Shown: one piece after another, positions 7,655 to 16,219 of the stretch
Layout of the letters: every line of letters starts with the position of its first letter
Position numbering within the stretch: the stretch's first letter is position 1
From: Acidobacteriota bacterium
GTDB lineage: Bacteria > Acidobacteriota > Terriglobia > Acidiferrales > UBA7541
Assembly: GCA_003223295.1 (NCBI GenBank)
Contig: QHYM01000270.1
Location: 1-32,009, forward strand
Length of the DNA: 32,009 nucleotides
Direction of reading: 5' to 3'
Position numbers and translations under genes: made by a program
The notes under the pieces: generated by a model
Told to the model about the DNA's origin: nothing
What the model saw: the letters and a program-made list of their open reading frames with translations, nothing else
The model's database searches: none

Positions 7655-8998
7655 CTAGAACTTGTAATCATGTGTCCGGTAAAATAGGCCTAGCGTAAAT
7701 CGGTTCCTGTCCACATCCAGAACAAGCGGCACAAACTGGTTCGCGCGCTGGCGCAGGTAGTTGTATCCAAGGTGCAAACTCAGGGTTTGCACCAGCGGGC
7801 GTTCGAGGGCTACTCCGGCTGATTGCGTATCAAACGCCCCTTTTCCATTGGGTCCTTGAAGGGCTACGGACCTTGCGTTCGATCCGGTTAGCGCGATGTC
7901 CCACTTCCAGGCCATTGGGCGTCGGATCTCCGCGCCTTCGTAGGAATTTGTAACCGCCGGCAAGAGTCCTCCGCCGTCTGCAACAAGATAGTGAGCAGTC
8001 AAGCGAAAGACCGTTTGATTCGAACGGAATGTCACCGACCCGCCGCCTCCGGGGTTCCACCGCATTGTTCTTTGCGTGACGAGGACGTTCCCCGGTTGGA
8101 GTGGATTTGTCGAGGGAACCAGGAATTGTCCTTCGGAGTCGGAGTATTCCGCTCCTCCGAAAACACTCAGGGTCACGTACGGACTGGCGTCCCACAGCAG
8201 TTTCAGAAAGGCCCCGTGCGTTATGTCATGAAAGGATTGGCTAAAGCGAAGGTTTTGGTATTGATATTCCAAACTCGTCGTAAAGTGCCGGGTCACCCGG
8301 TAGCTATAACTTCCTGCACCTACGTCGCTCTGCGTGCTAAACAGACTTGGGGCAGGATTTGTATTGGCATTTCCTATGTTTGTAAAGCGTCGGAACGCAT
8401 GGCCCCCGGTAAAGTTAAATGAAGTGCGGTGGCTCACGTCGTACTCGACTTCTCCCGAAGCTTCATTGGCAAATTGCCGGGAAAACGGCGTGAAGAGCGT
8501 GGTATTGAGATTGGAAGAGCCGCCTGCAGGAAGAGAAAGGTCTCCATTCGCACGCGGCTCTAACCCACCGGTAGTGTAGTCCAGTGAATCCTTCAATCGG
8601 AAGAGCAAATGCCTTCCCGCGTGGAATTCGTTGTCAAAGTCTAGGCGCTGGTCAACTTGGTTGAAATTGCGGGCCGTCTGGTAGAACAAGGCGTTCGGGC
8701 GGTAATCCAGCCCGAGTTTCCAGCCCGGCCCCTTGGTCCAGATGCTGAACAGCGCGCCCTCTTCAAATACGTAGTCCCTGACGCGGCGCGCGTTGTCTCC
8801 GAGAATGTTGTCGTCCCAGCTCGATGCGCTATGGAGTTCGACGGCAAATCCGCTGGTTTCGGGCTGCTGGGTTATGTATCTTAAATTGGTTTCGGGCTCC
8901 TTGGGAGCAGATCGCTCCTGTCCTTGAACGACAAAGGGTACACCCATCAGCGTGAAGGATGCGGCCAGTCGGAACAGGGATACTCTGGTATATTCCAT
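7655..8998 (-). CDS. Outer-membrane beta-barrel protein of the EPS locus
   Basis: About 447 residues. A Sec signal (SLFRLAASFTLMGVPFVVQG, cleavage near Gln-Gly-Gln) is followed by alternating hydrophobic and polar strands with many Tyr, Phe, Arg and Asn, typical of an outer-membrane barrel, up to a final strand ending RTHDYKF. Barrels of this type accompany the Wza-like gene in exosortase-A EPS clusters and may serve as the outer-membrane channel or as an export accessory; the role is inferred from context. It starts 11 bp after the Wza-like stop with an AAGG-type site. Confidence 0.8.
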   Translation of the reverse strand: MEYTRVSLFRLAASFTLMGVPFVVQGQERSAPKEPETNLRYITQQPETSGFAVELHSASSWDDNILGDNARRVRDYVFEEGALFSIWTKGPGWKLGLDYRPNALFYQTARNFNQVDQRLDFDNEFHAGRHLLFRLKDSLDYTTGGLEPRANGDLSLPAGGSSNLNTTLFTPFSRQFANEASGEVEYDVSHRTSFNFTGGHAFRRFTNIGNANTNPAPSLFSTQSDVGAGSYSYRVTRHFTTSLEYQYQNLRFSQSFHDITHGAFLKLLWDASPYVTLSVFGGAEYSDSEGQFLVPSTNPLQPGNVLVTQRTMRWNPGGGGSVTFRSNQTVFRLTAHYLVADGGGLLPAVTNSYEGAEIRRPMAWKWDIALTGSNARSVALQGPNGKGAFDTQSAGVALERPLVQTLSLHLGYNYLRQRANQFVPLVLDVDRNRFTLGLFYRTHDYKF

Positions 8999-9009
8999 GA
9001 GCGTGACCT

Positions 9010-9687
9010 TCAGGGCACAATGATGGTGTCCCCGGCCTGTAACTCGATGTTCTGCGAGTCATTCTTGCCTTTTGACACCTGCTTGTAGTTGAACGGAAGG
9101 GTTATCGTGGTTCCCTGAGGAGTGCGCCTCAAAACATGGATTTTGGTGACTTTGGCAAAGTCGCGAAAACCTCCTGCCTGCGCCAAACCATCCAGCACAC
9201 TTGTTGGTTTAACCAGCGGAAATGATCCAGGATGCTCAACCTCGCCCATGACGCTAAATTGCCGGCTCTTTACTTCCTCTACGACGACCGTAACTTCCGC
9301 GTCTTTGATGTAGTCGTGGAGTTTTTCGGCAATGGTTGCTTGAAGACTGTACGGCATCACCCCACTCGCTTGGATTTCCCCAATGAGTGGCATGGTGATC
9401 TTGCCGTCCATCCGCACCGGAACTTTCTGTGACACTTCAGGCTCGTGAAGTACATTGATGGCAAGTAAATCGCCGGGCCCGATGATGTAAGAGTTCGCAT
9501 CGACGGGTACGGGGTCAGAAGAAGGATTGGTGGTCGGGGAATTTTGCCGGGGGCTTATCTTTTCCTCGCGTTTTGCTGGGCGCGAACTGCTTTCTTGACA
9601 TACTGCACAAGTGGCCGTCACGCTTAACAAAACTAAAGTAAGTACCGTGAATTTTGCGGGATGGGCAGGATAAGACACATGCATCAT
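9010..9687 (-). CDS. Wza-type polysaccharide export protein (Poly_export plus SLBB)
   Basis: About 225 residues. Signal peptide (FTVLTLVLLSVTATCAVCQ), then the Poly_export motif YIIGPGDLLAINVLHEPE, a G-K-I-T-M-P-L-I-G segment, and one SLBB-like domain starting at QFSVMGEVEHPGSFPL. It probably forms the periplasmic and outer-membrane part of the EPS exporter. The chain is short compared with E. coli Wza and has no clear lipobox Cys or C-terminal amphipathic helix, so the separate beta-barrel may complete the channel. The start ATG 9687 has GAGGTGG upstream; a longer frame to 9822 has no family similarity. First gene of the EPS unit in this window. Confidence 0.9.
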   Translation of the reverse strand: MMHVSYPAHPAKFTVLTLVLLSVTATCAVCQESSSRPAKREEKISPRQNSPTTNPSSDPVPVDANSYIIGPGDLLAINVLHEPEVSQKVPVRMDGKITMPLIGEIQASGVMPYSLQATIAEKLHDYIKDAEVTVVVEEVKSRQFSVMGEVEHPGSFPLVKPTSVLDGLAQAGGFRDFAKVTKIHVLRRTPQGTTITLPFNYKQVSKGKNDSQNIELQAGDTIIVP

Positions 9688-9751
9688 TTCACCACCTCGA
9701 TGCTTAATAGGTCGTGCGAGTCCCGAAGCACATCGCAGGTCCACACCGAAA

Positions 9752-9772
9752 TCTGCAACCCTTGATTGCAGA
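9752..9772. repeat. Inverted repeat TCTGCAA-N7-TTGCAGA upstream of the Wza-like gene
   Basis: A perfect 7-bp inverted repeat with a 7-base spacer, 65-85 bp before the Wza-like ATG. It could be an operator or a 5' UTR hairpin. Confidence 0.5.
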
Positions 9773-10024
9773 CCTATCCAGCCTAGGAAGGTGGGGCCCA
9801 AACGACAATCCGGTGAGTACACGAAACCCTATGTAGGTGAATCTCCTACGGGTATATCTAGGGTGGTCTCCTCACATTTGGATCGTCACGCTAACTCTTT
9901 TTCCTTCAAGAAGTTAACGCGCCTACGGGAATGGGAGACTGATTCTGTGACCCTTTCTTGCTAGAAATAGTAAGAAGTGGATAAGGGAATCCACCAATTC
10001 CCAGTCATCTTCAATTCTTTGCAA

Positions 10025-10040
10025 TGCCGATAACGTGCCG
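10025..10040 (-). promoter_or_regulatory. Candidate sigma-54 promoter of the EPS operon
   Basis: The minus strand reads CGGCAC, five bases, then CGGCA. The invariant GG (10039-10038) and GC (10027-10026) are separated by exactly ten bases, matching 8 of 11 positions of TGGCAC-N5-TTGCA. A second 8/11 match lies at 10179-10194. By a rough count 0.6 such matches are expected in 500 bp by chance, so this is weak on its own. It fits the known link of exosortase-A EPS loci with sigma-54-dependent PrsR regulators. Confidence 0.25.
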
Positions 10041-10215
10041 AGAAAAGTTGGTGGAGGCGGGGGAGTCGGAATATTCATGTGTGCTGAAAACAAGGAAGTT
10101 ATTGGTTTTTCGAGACGCTAAAAACGCAGATAACGGCAAAATTGCGTCTAACTGGAACGTATCTGGAACGCGGATTTTTGCATTCGTGCTGCCTCGCAGA
10201 CTGCCTGCGACTTCG

Positions 10216-11574
10216 TCAAGAGATTTGGCCTTTTTCTCCGGATGAAGATAGGTTCGCTTCGGGTGACAGACTGCGCTCGGGATCTACGAACAACCATGCC
10301 ACGGAACCGAGCACCGACAAACCCGCAGCCATAAGAAAAGACGTGGTCCAGCCGAATCGAGACGCAAGAAACGGAGTCAGTGAGGCGGTGAGCGCTCCCC
10401 CGAATTGATTGCCCATGTTCATGAAGCCGGAGACGGAGCCGGAGGAACCGGAAGCGATATCGGCGGTGACCGACCAGAACGAGCTTTGCGAAAGATAGAG
10501 TGCGCCCGCACCTCCGGCGAGCACCAGGCTGGCCAGCCCGGCGCTCTGCACTTGCGAACCAAACAAAAGGAAGACGGCGGTCAAGACCAGCGCGAAAACG
10601 GCGATGCCACAGCGTCCAGCGCGTTTTCCGTAGAGCTTCGTGACCTTGTCGCTGATCGCGCCGCCGACGGGGCTGCATGCGGCCATAGACAGAAAGAGAA
10701 GTGTCGTATAGGACGCACTAGCCTTCAGATTCAATCCACGCACTTTGGCCAGGTAAATGAAGAACCAGGTAAAGAAAATCCAGGCGATATAACCGAAACA
10801 GAAATAGGCGAGCGTAACGGCCCAAACATTCTTCGAGGAAAGGATATTCATCCACGGAATGCGGTCACCGGCTGCGACGCTACGGTGATTCGATTCTTCG
10901 GCCGTGCGGGAGTAGGCCGATGGCCTAACCGTTCGCCCGGCCTGAATGAATTTTAGTTCCGCTGGCGAGATTTTGGGATGCTCTTCGGGCGTATTCCGCG
11001 CAAAGAGATACCAAATTGCACCGACGGCCAGCCCCATGACCGCGCTCAGCCAAAACGACCATCGCCAACCATAGTGAACCATGATGTAGGTGATGAGGAA
11101 CGGCGTGGCACCCGCACCGATGCCCACGCCGGCAAAAATCAGACCGTTGGCTCTTCCCCGCTCCTGCGAGGGAATCCAACGCGAAACGAATTGGTTGGAG
11201 GCGGGGAACAACACCGCTTCTCCTGCTCCCAGAAGAAAGCGGGCCGCTGCAAGAACCAGAACCGCTGAGATTATCCCGGGTGGAACGGCGGCAATAAGAG
11301 AAGTAAAGATCCCCCACCACACCACGCCGACGGCGAGCACGCGCCGCGATCCGAGGCGGTCGGCCAGCCATCCTCCCACGGTTTGGAAAAATGCGTAGCC
11401 GAGCAAGAAGGCGCTGGTCAGCGAACCTAGCTGTACGTTGGTAAGGTGAAATTCTGTGGCAATGGAACTTCCGGCGATAGAAAGATTGATTCGGTCGAGG
11501 TATGCGACCGCGCTCAGAACAAATAGCCAAAGCACCAGGAACCAGCGCACGCGACTCTTCGCACCTTCAACCAT
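10216..11574 (-). CDS. MFS transporter, anion:cation symporter family (sugar-acid type)
   Basis: About 452 residues with 12 predicted membrane segments. YLDRINLS in helix 1 and GGWLADRLGSRR between helices 2 and 3 are typical of the ACS family, which includes D-galactonate, glucarate and hexuronate proton symporters. It probably imports an acidic product of the periplasmic enzymes encoded upstream. The start at 11574 has AGGGAG five bases upstream. It is last in the five-gene unit RraA, PQQ dehydrogenase, RidA, PLP enzyme, MFS; the 90-bp gap to the PLP gene has no clear terminator. The substrate cannot be read from the sequence. Confidence 0.9.
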   Translation of the reverse strand: MVEGAKSRVRWFLVLWLFVLSAVAYLDRINLSIAGSSIATEFHLTNVQLGSLTSAFLLGYAFFQTVGGWLADRLGSRRVLAVGVVWWGIFTSLIAAVPPGIISAVLVLAAARFLLGAGEAVLFPASNQFVSRWIPSQERGRANGLIFAGVGIGAGATPFLITYIMVHYGWRWSFWLSAVMGLAVGAIWYLFARNTPEEHPKISPAELKFIQAGRTVRPSAYSRTAEESNHRSVAAGDRIPWMNILSSKNVWAVTLAYFCFGYIAWIFFTWFFIYLAKVRGLNLKASASYTTLLFLSMAACSPVGGAISDKVTKLYGKRAGRCGIAVFALVLTAVFLLFGSQVQSAGLASLVLAGGAGALYLSQSSFWSVTADIASGSSGSVSGFMNMGNQFGGALTASLTPFLASRFGWTTSFLMAAGLSVLGSVAWLFVDPERSLSPEANLSSSGEKGQIS

Positions 11575-11664
11575 GCAGACTCCCTTGATACCTCCTGATA
11601 TTGGGCACGCGGTGGCTCCCGGAATGCAGTTTCATCAGAGACGCGAACGAAAGAGCTGATTCGC

Positions 11665-12924
11665 CTACGCAGTGTGTGCCTTTAGGAATTTCACCAATTC
11701 CTGGGCGATGACCTTTTCTTCCCCGGGCTTCAGCATGAAGGAATTCATGGACAAGGCTTCGCCATGCTCCCCCGACGAAAGAACGATGGACGGTTTTCCG
11801 CTGCGCAGGGCAGTCGTGACTTCGCGCGGCGTCAGCTTGATGCGGGTGGAATCCCACTTGATGTGCAGGTGGGGCACGTGGTTGGCGATTTCCGGGGTAG
11901 GGAAAGAAGTCGTCACCCCCGGAATTCTTGTAACCTGCGCGGAAACAAAATCCAGTCGTCGTTGCCATTCCTTGTTCAGCGCCTCGTGATCTTCCTTCAA
12001 ATAAGATTCGAGCGCCTTGACCATCCCGACGATTTCTTCCTTGCCCACTTTCTGGCTGCGCCCGAGTGTGTCTTCGTGAGGACTGTTGTTCAATAGTGCG
12101 TAGGCCACTAAATCTTTCTTTCCTATAAGCAACCCAGCGCATTGCGGCCCACGAATCGCTTTTCCCCCGCTGAACGCAATGAGGTCGTATCCCATGTTCG
12201 CGTAGTCCCAAAGGCGCGAGACAGGAGGTGTATCTGCGGCCGCATCATTAAATGCCGGGATATTGTTTTCATGGGCCAGCTTGACCCATTCCTGCACTTT
12301 GATCTGTCCCTCATTGTCGGCGAAGTTCGAGAAATGCATCATCGCTGTTTGTGGATTGATGGCTTTTTTCAAATCGTCGCGGGATTCTACGACCACGAGC
12401 TTTATTCCGGTAGCGCGCAACTGATGGTCAAATGGATTGCGATGCGATTTTTGGATGATGACTTCCGATTTCATCCCTGTTAAATCGGGCAACTGCTCGA
12501 TGAACTTCGGGTTGTCCCCTGTAAGGATGCCTGCAAGACCGGACTGCATTGCGGCAGCAGCACCACACGTGACGAGCGCGCTGTATCCCTCCGGCAGCTT
12601 GAGCATCTCAGCGATGCGCTGGCCAGCAGCGACTTCCAAATCAGGAATGCTGACAAAATGGCGCCCCGCCATCGCCATGACTGCTTCGACTTCCGGACGC
12701 ATCATGGAGCCGCCCAGAACAGTCATGGTTCCTTGGCCGTTGATGACGGTCGTCACGCCCAATTCTTCATAAACGTTTCCAGTTGCGCCGAAGCCCGTAA
12801 TAGGCCCAGCCTTGGCGCCAACAGTCGGATGGGCAAACGCCTTACGCCCTGTGAAAATCGTTCCCACCAGCGCGCCGAGTGTGCCCAAAAAAGTTCGGCG
12901 ATTCCAGTTATCTTTGAATACCAT
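11665..12924 (-). CDS. Tat-exported SelA/DgaE-like PLP-dependent enzyme (copy 1)
   Basis: Fold-type I PLP enzyme of about 419 residues, related to selenocysteine synthase SelA and D-glucosaminate-6-phosphate ammonia-lyase DgaE. The probable PLP Lys is Lys255 in SGGKAIRGPQ; Asp227 in NDAAAD may hold the pyridine nitrogen. The C-terminal domain is complete, with the helical stretch after KVGKEE present, unlike copy 2. The N-terminus NRRTFLGTLGALVGTIFTG is a Tat signal ending near AFA. This predicts a periplasmic enzyme exported folded with its cofactor, which is unusual for this family. It starts 4 bp after the RidA stop, with GGGGGCG upstream. By analogy it would eliminate ammonia from an amino acid or amino-sugar acid and release an enamine for RidA; the substrate is not known. 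Confidence 0.87.
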   Translation of the reverse strand: MVFKDNWNRRTFLGTLGALVGTIFTGRKAFAHPTVGAKAGPITGFGATGNVYEELGVTTVINGQGTMTVLGGSMMRPEVEAVMAMAGRHFVSIPDLEVAAGQRIAEMLKLPEGYSALVTCGAAAAMQSGLAGILTGDNPKFIEQLPDLTGMKSEVIIQKSHRNPFDHQLRATGIKLVVVESRDDLKKAINPQTAMMHFSNFADNEGQIKVQEWVKLAHENNIPAFNDAAADTPPVSRLWDYANMGYDLIAFSGGKAIRGPQCAGLLIGKKDLVAYALLNNSPHEDTLGRSQKVGKEEIVGMVKALESYLKEDHEALNKEWQRRLDFVSAQVTRIPGVTTSFPTPEIANHVPHLHIKWDSTRIKLTPREVTTALRSGKPSIVLSSGEHGEALSMNSFMLKPGEEKVIAQELVKFLKAHTA

Positions 12925-12928
12925 CGAT

Positions 12929-13456
12929 CTACGCCCCCTTCTTTACGTCGCGCACCACGGCAGCAATGCAGTTGATCTCCACGAGCGACTCGCCCGGTAA
13001 TCCAGCTACAGCCACGGTAGTCCGAGCGGGGCCGCCATTCGGAAAGTATGTCTTGAAAACCGAGTTCATGCCGTCGTAGTAGTCCAGCTTTGCGAGATAC
13101 ACGGTGAGTTGAAGAATGCTGTCCATGGTACCGCCGCCTGCTTCGACGACGGCCTTTACGCCGTCCATCACCATTTGAGTGTGCATTTCGATCGTCGGTG
13201 TTTTTCCGGCGTCCGATTTGTTGCCGCGCGAATGTGCGCCTTGCCCGGCGATGTAGATCAAGCCATTGTGAATAATAAGCGGCGTGATGAAACCCTTGCC
13301 GGCAGGTTTTCCATCGCCGTCGAGCTTCTGAATGGTGCCGGTACCCTGCGCGGCCGATGCCGGCGTTTCGCCTGTCATTCCCGCGAGGCCGAGGCCTGGC
13401 AAAAGCCCGGCCAGCCGAGCGGTAAAACCTCTTCTCGTGCTGCGATCGGTAAACAT
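12929..13456 (-). CDS. Tat-exported RidA (YjgF/YER057c) family protein
   Basis: RidA proteins hydrolyse reactive enamines/imines from PLP enzymes to keto acids and ammonia. About 175 residues; RidA domain from about residue 41. ATG 13456 is chosen for the strong AAGGAGG site (13465-13471) and because it places STRRGFTARLAGLLPGLGLAG, a Tat signal, at the N-terminus. The substrate-carboxylate Arg is kept (Arg145, GPART, equal to E. coli Arg105). The position of E. coli Glu120 is Asn162, so the reaction may differ from classical 2-aminoacrylate deamination. Directly upstream of the PLP gene (4-bp gap), which supports joint function in the periplasm. RidA proteins are normally cytoplasmic or organellar. 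Confidence 0.88.
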   Translation of the reverse strand: MFTDRSTRRGFTARLAGLLPGLGLAGMTGETPASAAQGTGTIQKLDGDGKPAGKGFITPLIIHNGLIYIAGQGAHSRGNKSDAGKTPTIEMHTQMVMDGVKAVVEAGGGTMDSILQLTVYLAKLDYYDGMNSVFKTYFPNGGPARTTVAVAGLPGESLVEINCIAAVVRDVKKGA

Positions 13457-13502
13457 TGCTGATTCCTCCTTCGAGTGATGGTGATTTGAAATCGTTCGTT
13501 CT

Positions 13503-15194
13503 TCAAGGCAACCCAAAACTAAAGACGTCGCTTCCCGCCGCGATGGCCACGTATTGTTTGCCTTTCACCGCGTAGCTCATGGGTGAAGCATGCATATTCT
13601 GGCCTGTATTGAAGTGCCACAGGGGCTTGCCCGTTTGCGCGTCAACGGCTTCAAAGGACTGGGCATCATCGCCGAAAAAGAGCAGCCCGCTGGCAGTGGT
13701 CATAACTCCACCCGAGGAATGCCCCTGGCCTGCTTGAGGATAGCGCCAGGCAGGTTTGTCGGATTCAAGACTGAAAGAGAGCAAACTTTTCTGGGCATGA
13801 TCCCCGGGACTGCCGCGAGCGCCTGTGGAATAGTATGTCTTTCCTTCGGAAAATTCCTGTGGCTTTAACAAAAACACATCGCAGTTTTCGCTCGCCAGGA
13901 AATAGAAAAGATGAGTCGAGGGATTGTAAGAAGGCGAATACCAGTTTGTGGCCCCGATGAATCCGGGACAGGTGCGCGTGCCCTCTGCAGTGGGTTGGAC
14001 GCCGGTTCGAATCGGACGACCCTGCGCATCAATGCCCTTCGCCCAATTGAGTTTTTCCACGAATGGAAAGGCGGAGAGAAATTTTCCACTAGTGCGGTCC
14101 AAAACGTAGAAAAACCCATTGCGATTGGCTTGGACAAGCAGCTTTCGCGGCTGCCCCCGATAGTTCGTGTCGATCAGGACGGGAGTCTCTGTCGCGTCGT
14201 AGTCATACAGGTCGTGCGGCGTAAATTGAAAATACCATTTGAGCTTTCCCGTATCCGGGTCCAAGGCCAGCACGCTGTCGGTGTAAAGATCGGCTCCCGG
14301 TCGCGGACCGCCATCAAAATCGGGAGCGGGATTGCTGGTGCACCAATAAATCGTATTCAGTTCGGGATCGTATGTGCCCGGCATCCAGGTAGTGCCGCCA
14401 CCGCGCTTGTAGAGTTCGCCGGGCCAGCTCTCGGAGCCAAACTCGCCGGGCCCGGGAATTGTCCAAAAGCGCCACACTTCTTTTCCCGTCTCCGCGTCGA
14501 AGGCGGCGAGGAATCCGCGGACGCCGTCGTCGCCGCCGGACGTTCCCACCAGCACTTTGTCTTTCACGACCAGCGGAGCGCTCGTTGCTCCGTAGTTTTT
14601 GTTTCCTTCAGCGTAAGGAACGTCCCACAGTAGGTGGCCCGAGCGTGCGTCCAGACAGAGCAGATGGGCGTTGTCCGTTTCCATGTAGAGGTGCGACCCG
14701 AGAATTCCAACGCCGCGGTTGTGATGTTGTGAGGCATCGTCGATCAGGCCTTCTGTGATGGGGCGCGAGTAATGCCAAATGAGGCGGCCGGTTTGCGCAT
14801 CCAGCGCAAATGCATCGTTTGCGGAAGTGATGAACATGATGCCGTCGAAAACTACCGGCGTGACTTCCATGCTGTTTGAATTGGACACGTGGAAAACCCA
14901 TTGGGCGCGGAGCTGTTCGACATTCTTTGGAGTGATCTGTTCAAGGTTGCTGAACCGGCGGCCAGTATAATCGCCATTATAGGAAAGCCAATTCGCGCCC
15001 ACTGGCTGCGCCGCGAGAGCTTCCGAAGTCACATGGATGGAAGTCGAAACGGAACTGTTCTCCGCGTCTTGCGTTTGTGCCCGCGTTTGGAGGGCAAGGA
15101 AACTGGCCAAAAGGGCTACTGTGGTGGCCAAAAATCTGCGGATCAGAGCGGGGAAACCCGCTTTCTCCACCGGCTCCATGAAAGTATTTGCCAT
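13503..15194 (-). CDS. PQQ-dependent dehydrogenase (quinoprotein), periplasmic, lanthanide-type metal site
   Basis: Eight-bladed propeller quinoprotein of about 563 residues with a Sec signal ending near TRAQ. It oxidises an alcohol or sugar and passes electrons to a cytochrome c. Repeats with the W-docking pattern (TGRLIW, TGKEVW, TGKLKW, TGKPLW) are clear. Metal/active-site region: Asn288 in SNP, catalytic Asp331 and a second Asp at +2 (Asp333, DYD). In methanol and ethanol dehydrogenases the extra Asp marks lanthanide use. The Glu ligand of MxaF (Glu177) is replaced by Asp222 in SGGDDG. There is no vicinal Cys pair. No fused heme domain; the divergent di-heme cytochrome gene (16220-17128) is the likely partner. 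87 bp after the RraA-like gene. Confidence 0.9.
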   Translation of the reverse strand: MANTFMEPVEKAGFPALIRRFLATTVALLASFLALQTRAQTQDAENSSVSTSIHVTSEALAAQPVGANWLSYNGDYTGRRFSNLEQITPKNVEQLRAQWVFHVSNSNSMEVTPVVFDGIMFITSANDAFALDAQTGRLIWHYSRPITEGLIDDASQHHNRGVGILGSHLYMETDNAHLLCLDARSGHLLWDVPYAEGNKNYGATSAPLVVKDKVLVGTSGGDDGVRGFLAAFDAETGKEVWRFWTIPGPGEFGSESWPGELYKRGGGTTWMPGTYDPELNTIYWCTSNPAPDFDGGPRPGADLYTDSVLALDPDTGKLKWYFQFTPHDLYDYDATETPVLIDTNYRGQPRKLLVQANRNGFFYVLDRTSGKFLSAFPFVEKLNWAKGIDAQGRPIRTGVQPTAEGTRTCPGFIGATNWYSPSYNPSTHLFYFLASENCDVFLLKPQEFSEGKTYYSTGARGSPGDHAQKSLLSFSLESDKPAWRYPQAGQGHSSGGVMTTASGLLFFGDDAQSFEAVDAQTGKPLWHFNTGQNMHASPMSYAVKGKQYVAIAAGSDVFSFGLP

Positions 15195-15281
15195 TTGTTG
15201 AGAGCCTCTATACTACGGCATGCTTCCAGGTTGCACTCCCAATTTTAGTATTTAAATCGAATCAAAATCTCCCACATCGTT

Positions 15282-16067
15282 CTAAAGGCGCCCAAACTTC
15301 TTTACCGCTTCCTGGATGGACTTGAGTTTTTCGATCCACGCATACATCGAGTGCTCTTTGAAATCCATCTCCTGTGCCAGCGCAAGGACTTGCGGCGCAC
15401 TCGAGCGAGGGACCACTACCACGCCATCAGCATCCGCGACGATGATGTCAGCAGGACTTACTTTGACCCCATCGCACACGACCGGAATGTTTGATCCCGC
15501 GAAGCGGTAGTGGCTTATCGAAGTGGAGGGTACGATGCCCAAGGCGTACACGGGGAATCCAATTTTTTGCAAATACGCTGTATCTCGCACTCCTCCGTCG
15601 ATCACCGCGCCAGAAAAATTGCGCGAGTACATCGCCGTGCCCATCAGGCCTCCCATGCCGGCGATGTCGGCGCCGTCCTCGACGACCATGACGTACACGG
15701 AATTTGGAGGGCCCTGGTCGATTGCTGCAAGCATCCCAGTGAGTGCGCCTGGGTCATTGTTGCTTTCTTTCTTCAATAGCACCGTAAGCGCAAATCCAGC
15801 AAACTTCGTCGGGAAAATGGGCCGCATCCGATGGGTCATGTACATCTTGCGTCCGCTGATTTGTTCGAGCGCATCAGATACGGAGGCCGCTTCGACATGC
15901 CGGAATCCTTCGAGCAGGGAAGCGTCGTCGCTCGGCTTCGCAGCTTCCTGGCTAGAGTTCGCGGAAGGATGCCAGGCCCATCCTGCAATTCCCGCTAGGA
16001 CAAGACTTACAGCTAGAACTCCTCCGCAGATAATGGCGCGACGGAAAAAGCCGGCGAATCTGTTCAT
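15282..16067 (-). CDS. Exported RraA-fold protein (HMG/CHA-type aldolase family)
   Basis: About 261 residues. The RraA fold from about residue 50 keeps the metal/keto-acid signature G-X20-R-D (Gly140, Arg161, Asp162) of 4-hydroxy-4-methyl-2-oxoglutarate aldolases. Active members cleave or decarboxylate 2-keto acids with Mg; RNase E-inhibitor members have lost this. The N-terminus AIICGGVLAVSLVLAGIAGWAW is a signal peptide or membrane anchor, so the protein faces the periplasm. That fits an aldolase acting on the keto acid from the PLP/RidA step, not an RNase regulator. Strong AAGGAGG at 16073-16079. First gene of the minus-strand unit, divergent from the cytochrome gene. Confidence 0.85.
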   Translation of the reverse strand: MNRFAGFFRRAIICGGVLAVSLVLAGIAGWAWHPSANSSQEAAKPSDDASLLEGFRHVEAASVSDALEQISGRKMYMTHRMRPIFPTKFAGFALTVLLKKESNNDPGALTGMLAAIDQGPPNSVYVMVVEDGADIAGMGGLMGTAMYSRNFSGAVIDGGVRDTAYLQKIGFPVYALGIVPSTSISHYRFAGSNIPVVCDGVKVSPADIIVADADGVVVVPRSSAPQVLALAQEMDFKEHSMYAWIEKLKSIQEAVKKFGRL

Positions 16068-16219
16068 GTAATCCTCCTTAAAGTCAGTGTGAAGCGCCGC
16101 CTCAACGAGATATCGTGCCGTTTCATTGGAAGCGGGATTTTTTGCAAAGCAAATGATACTTTTAACCTCTCAAAGTTGATAGGGAGCGCGACAAAATCGC
16201 TTCAACCGCCACCAGCCAA
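16068..16219. promoter_or_regulatory. Divergent promoter region between RraA-like and cytochrome c genes
   Basis: 152 bp between two oppositely directed units that seem to form one pathway. It is AT-richer than its surroundings and contains TTTGC-AAA-GCAAA (16141-16153). No clear -35/-10 pair can be assigned by eye. Confidence 0.45.

Larger units (their letters stand above)
9688..10215 (-). promoter_or_regulatory. Promoter/leader region upstream of the EPS operon
   Basis: About 530 bp without a supported gene between the Wza-like start and the MFS stop. It holds two inverted repeats with 7-base centres: TCTGCAA/TTGCAGA (9752-9772) and GTAGG/CCTAC (9833-9849). It also has a sigma-54-like site (see the separate entry) and a weak hairpin, CGCAG/CTGCG (10195-10209), after the MFS gene. 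No convincing sigma-70 promoter was found by eye. Confidence 0.45.

Noticed and set aside
7303-7671. 122-residue minus-strand frame across the leader before the Wzz gene
   Set aside because: Irregular composition, no domain, and it overlaps the structured repeats and ops-like site.
11567-12211. 214-residue open frame on the minus strand
   Set aside because: Overlaps the first PLP enzyme in another frame; the PLP frame has clear motifs, this one has none.
13911-14633. 240-residue open frame on the plus strand
   Set aside because: Antisense to the PQQ dehydrogenase; a shadow of its codon pattern.
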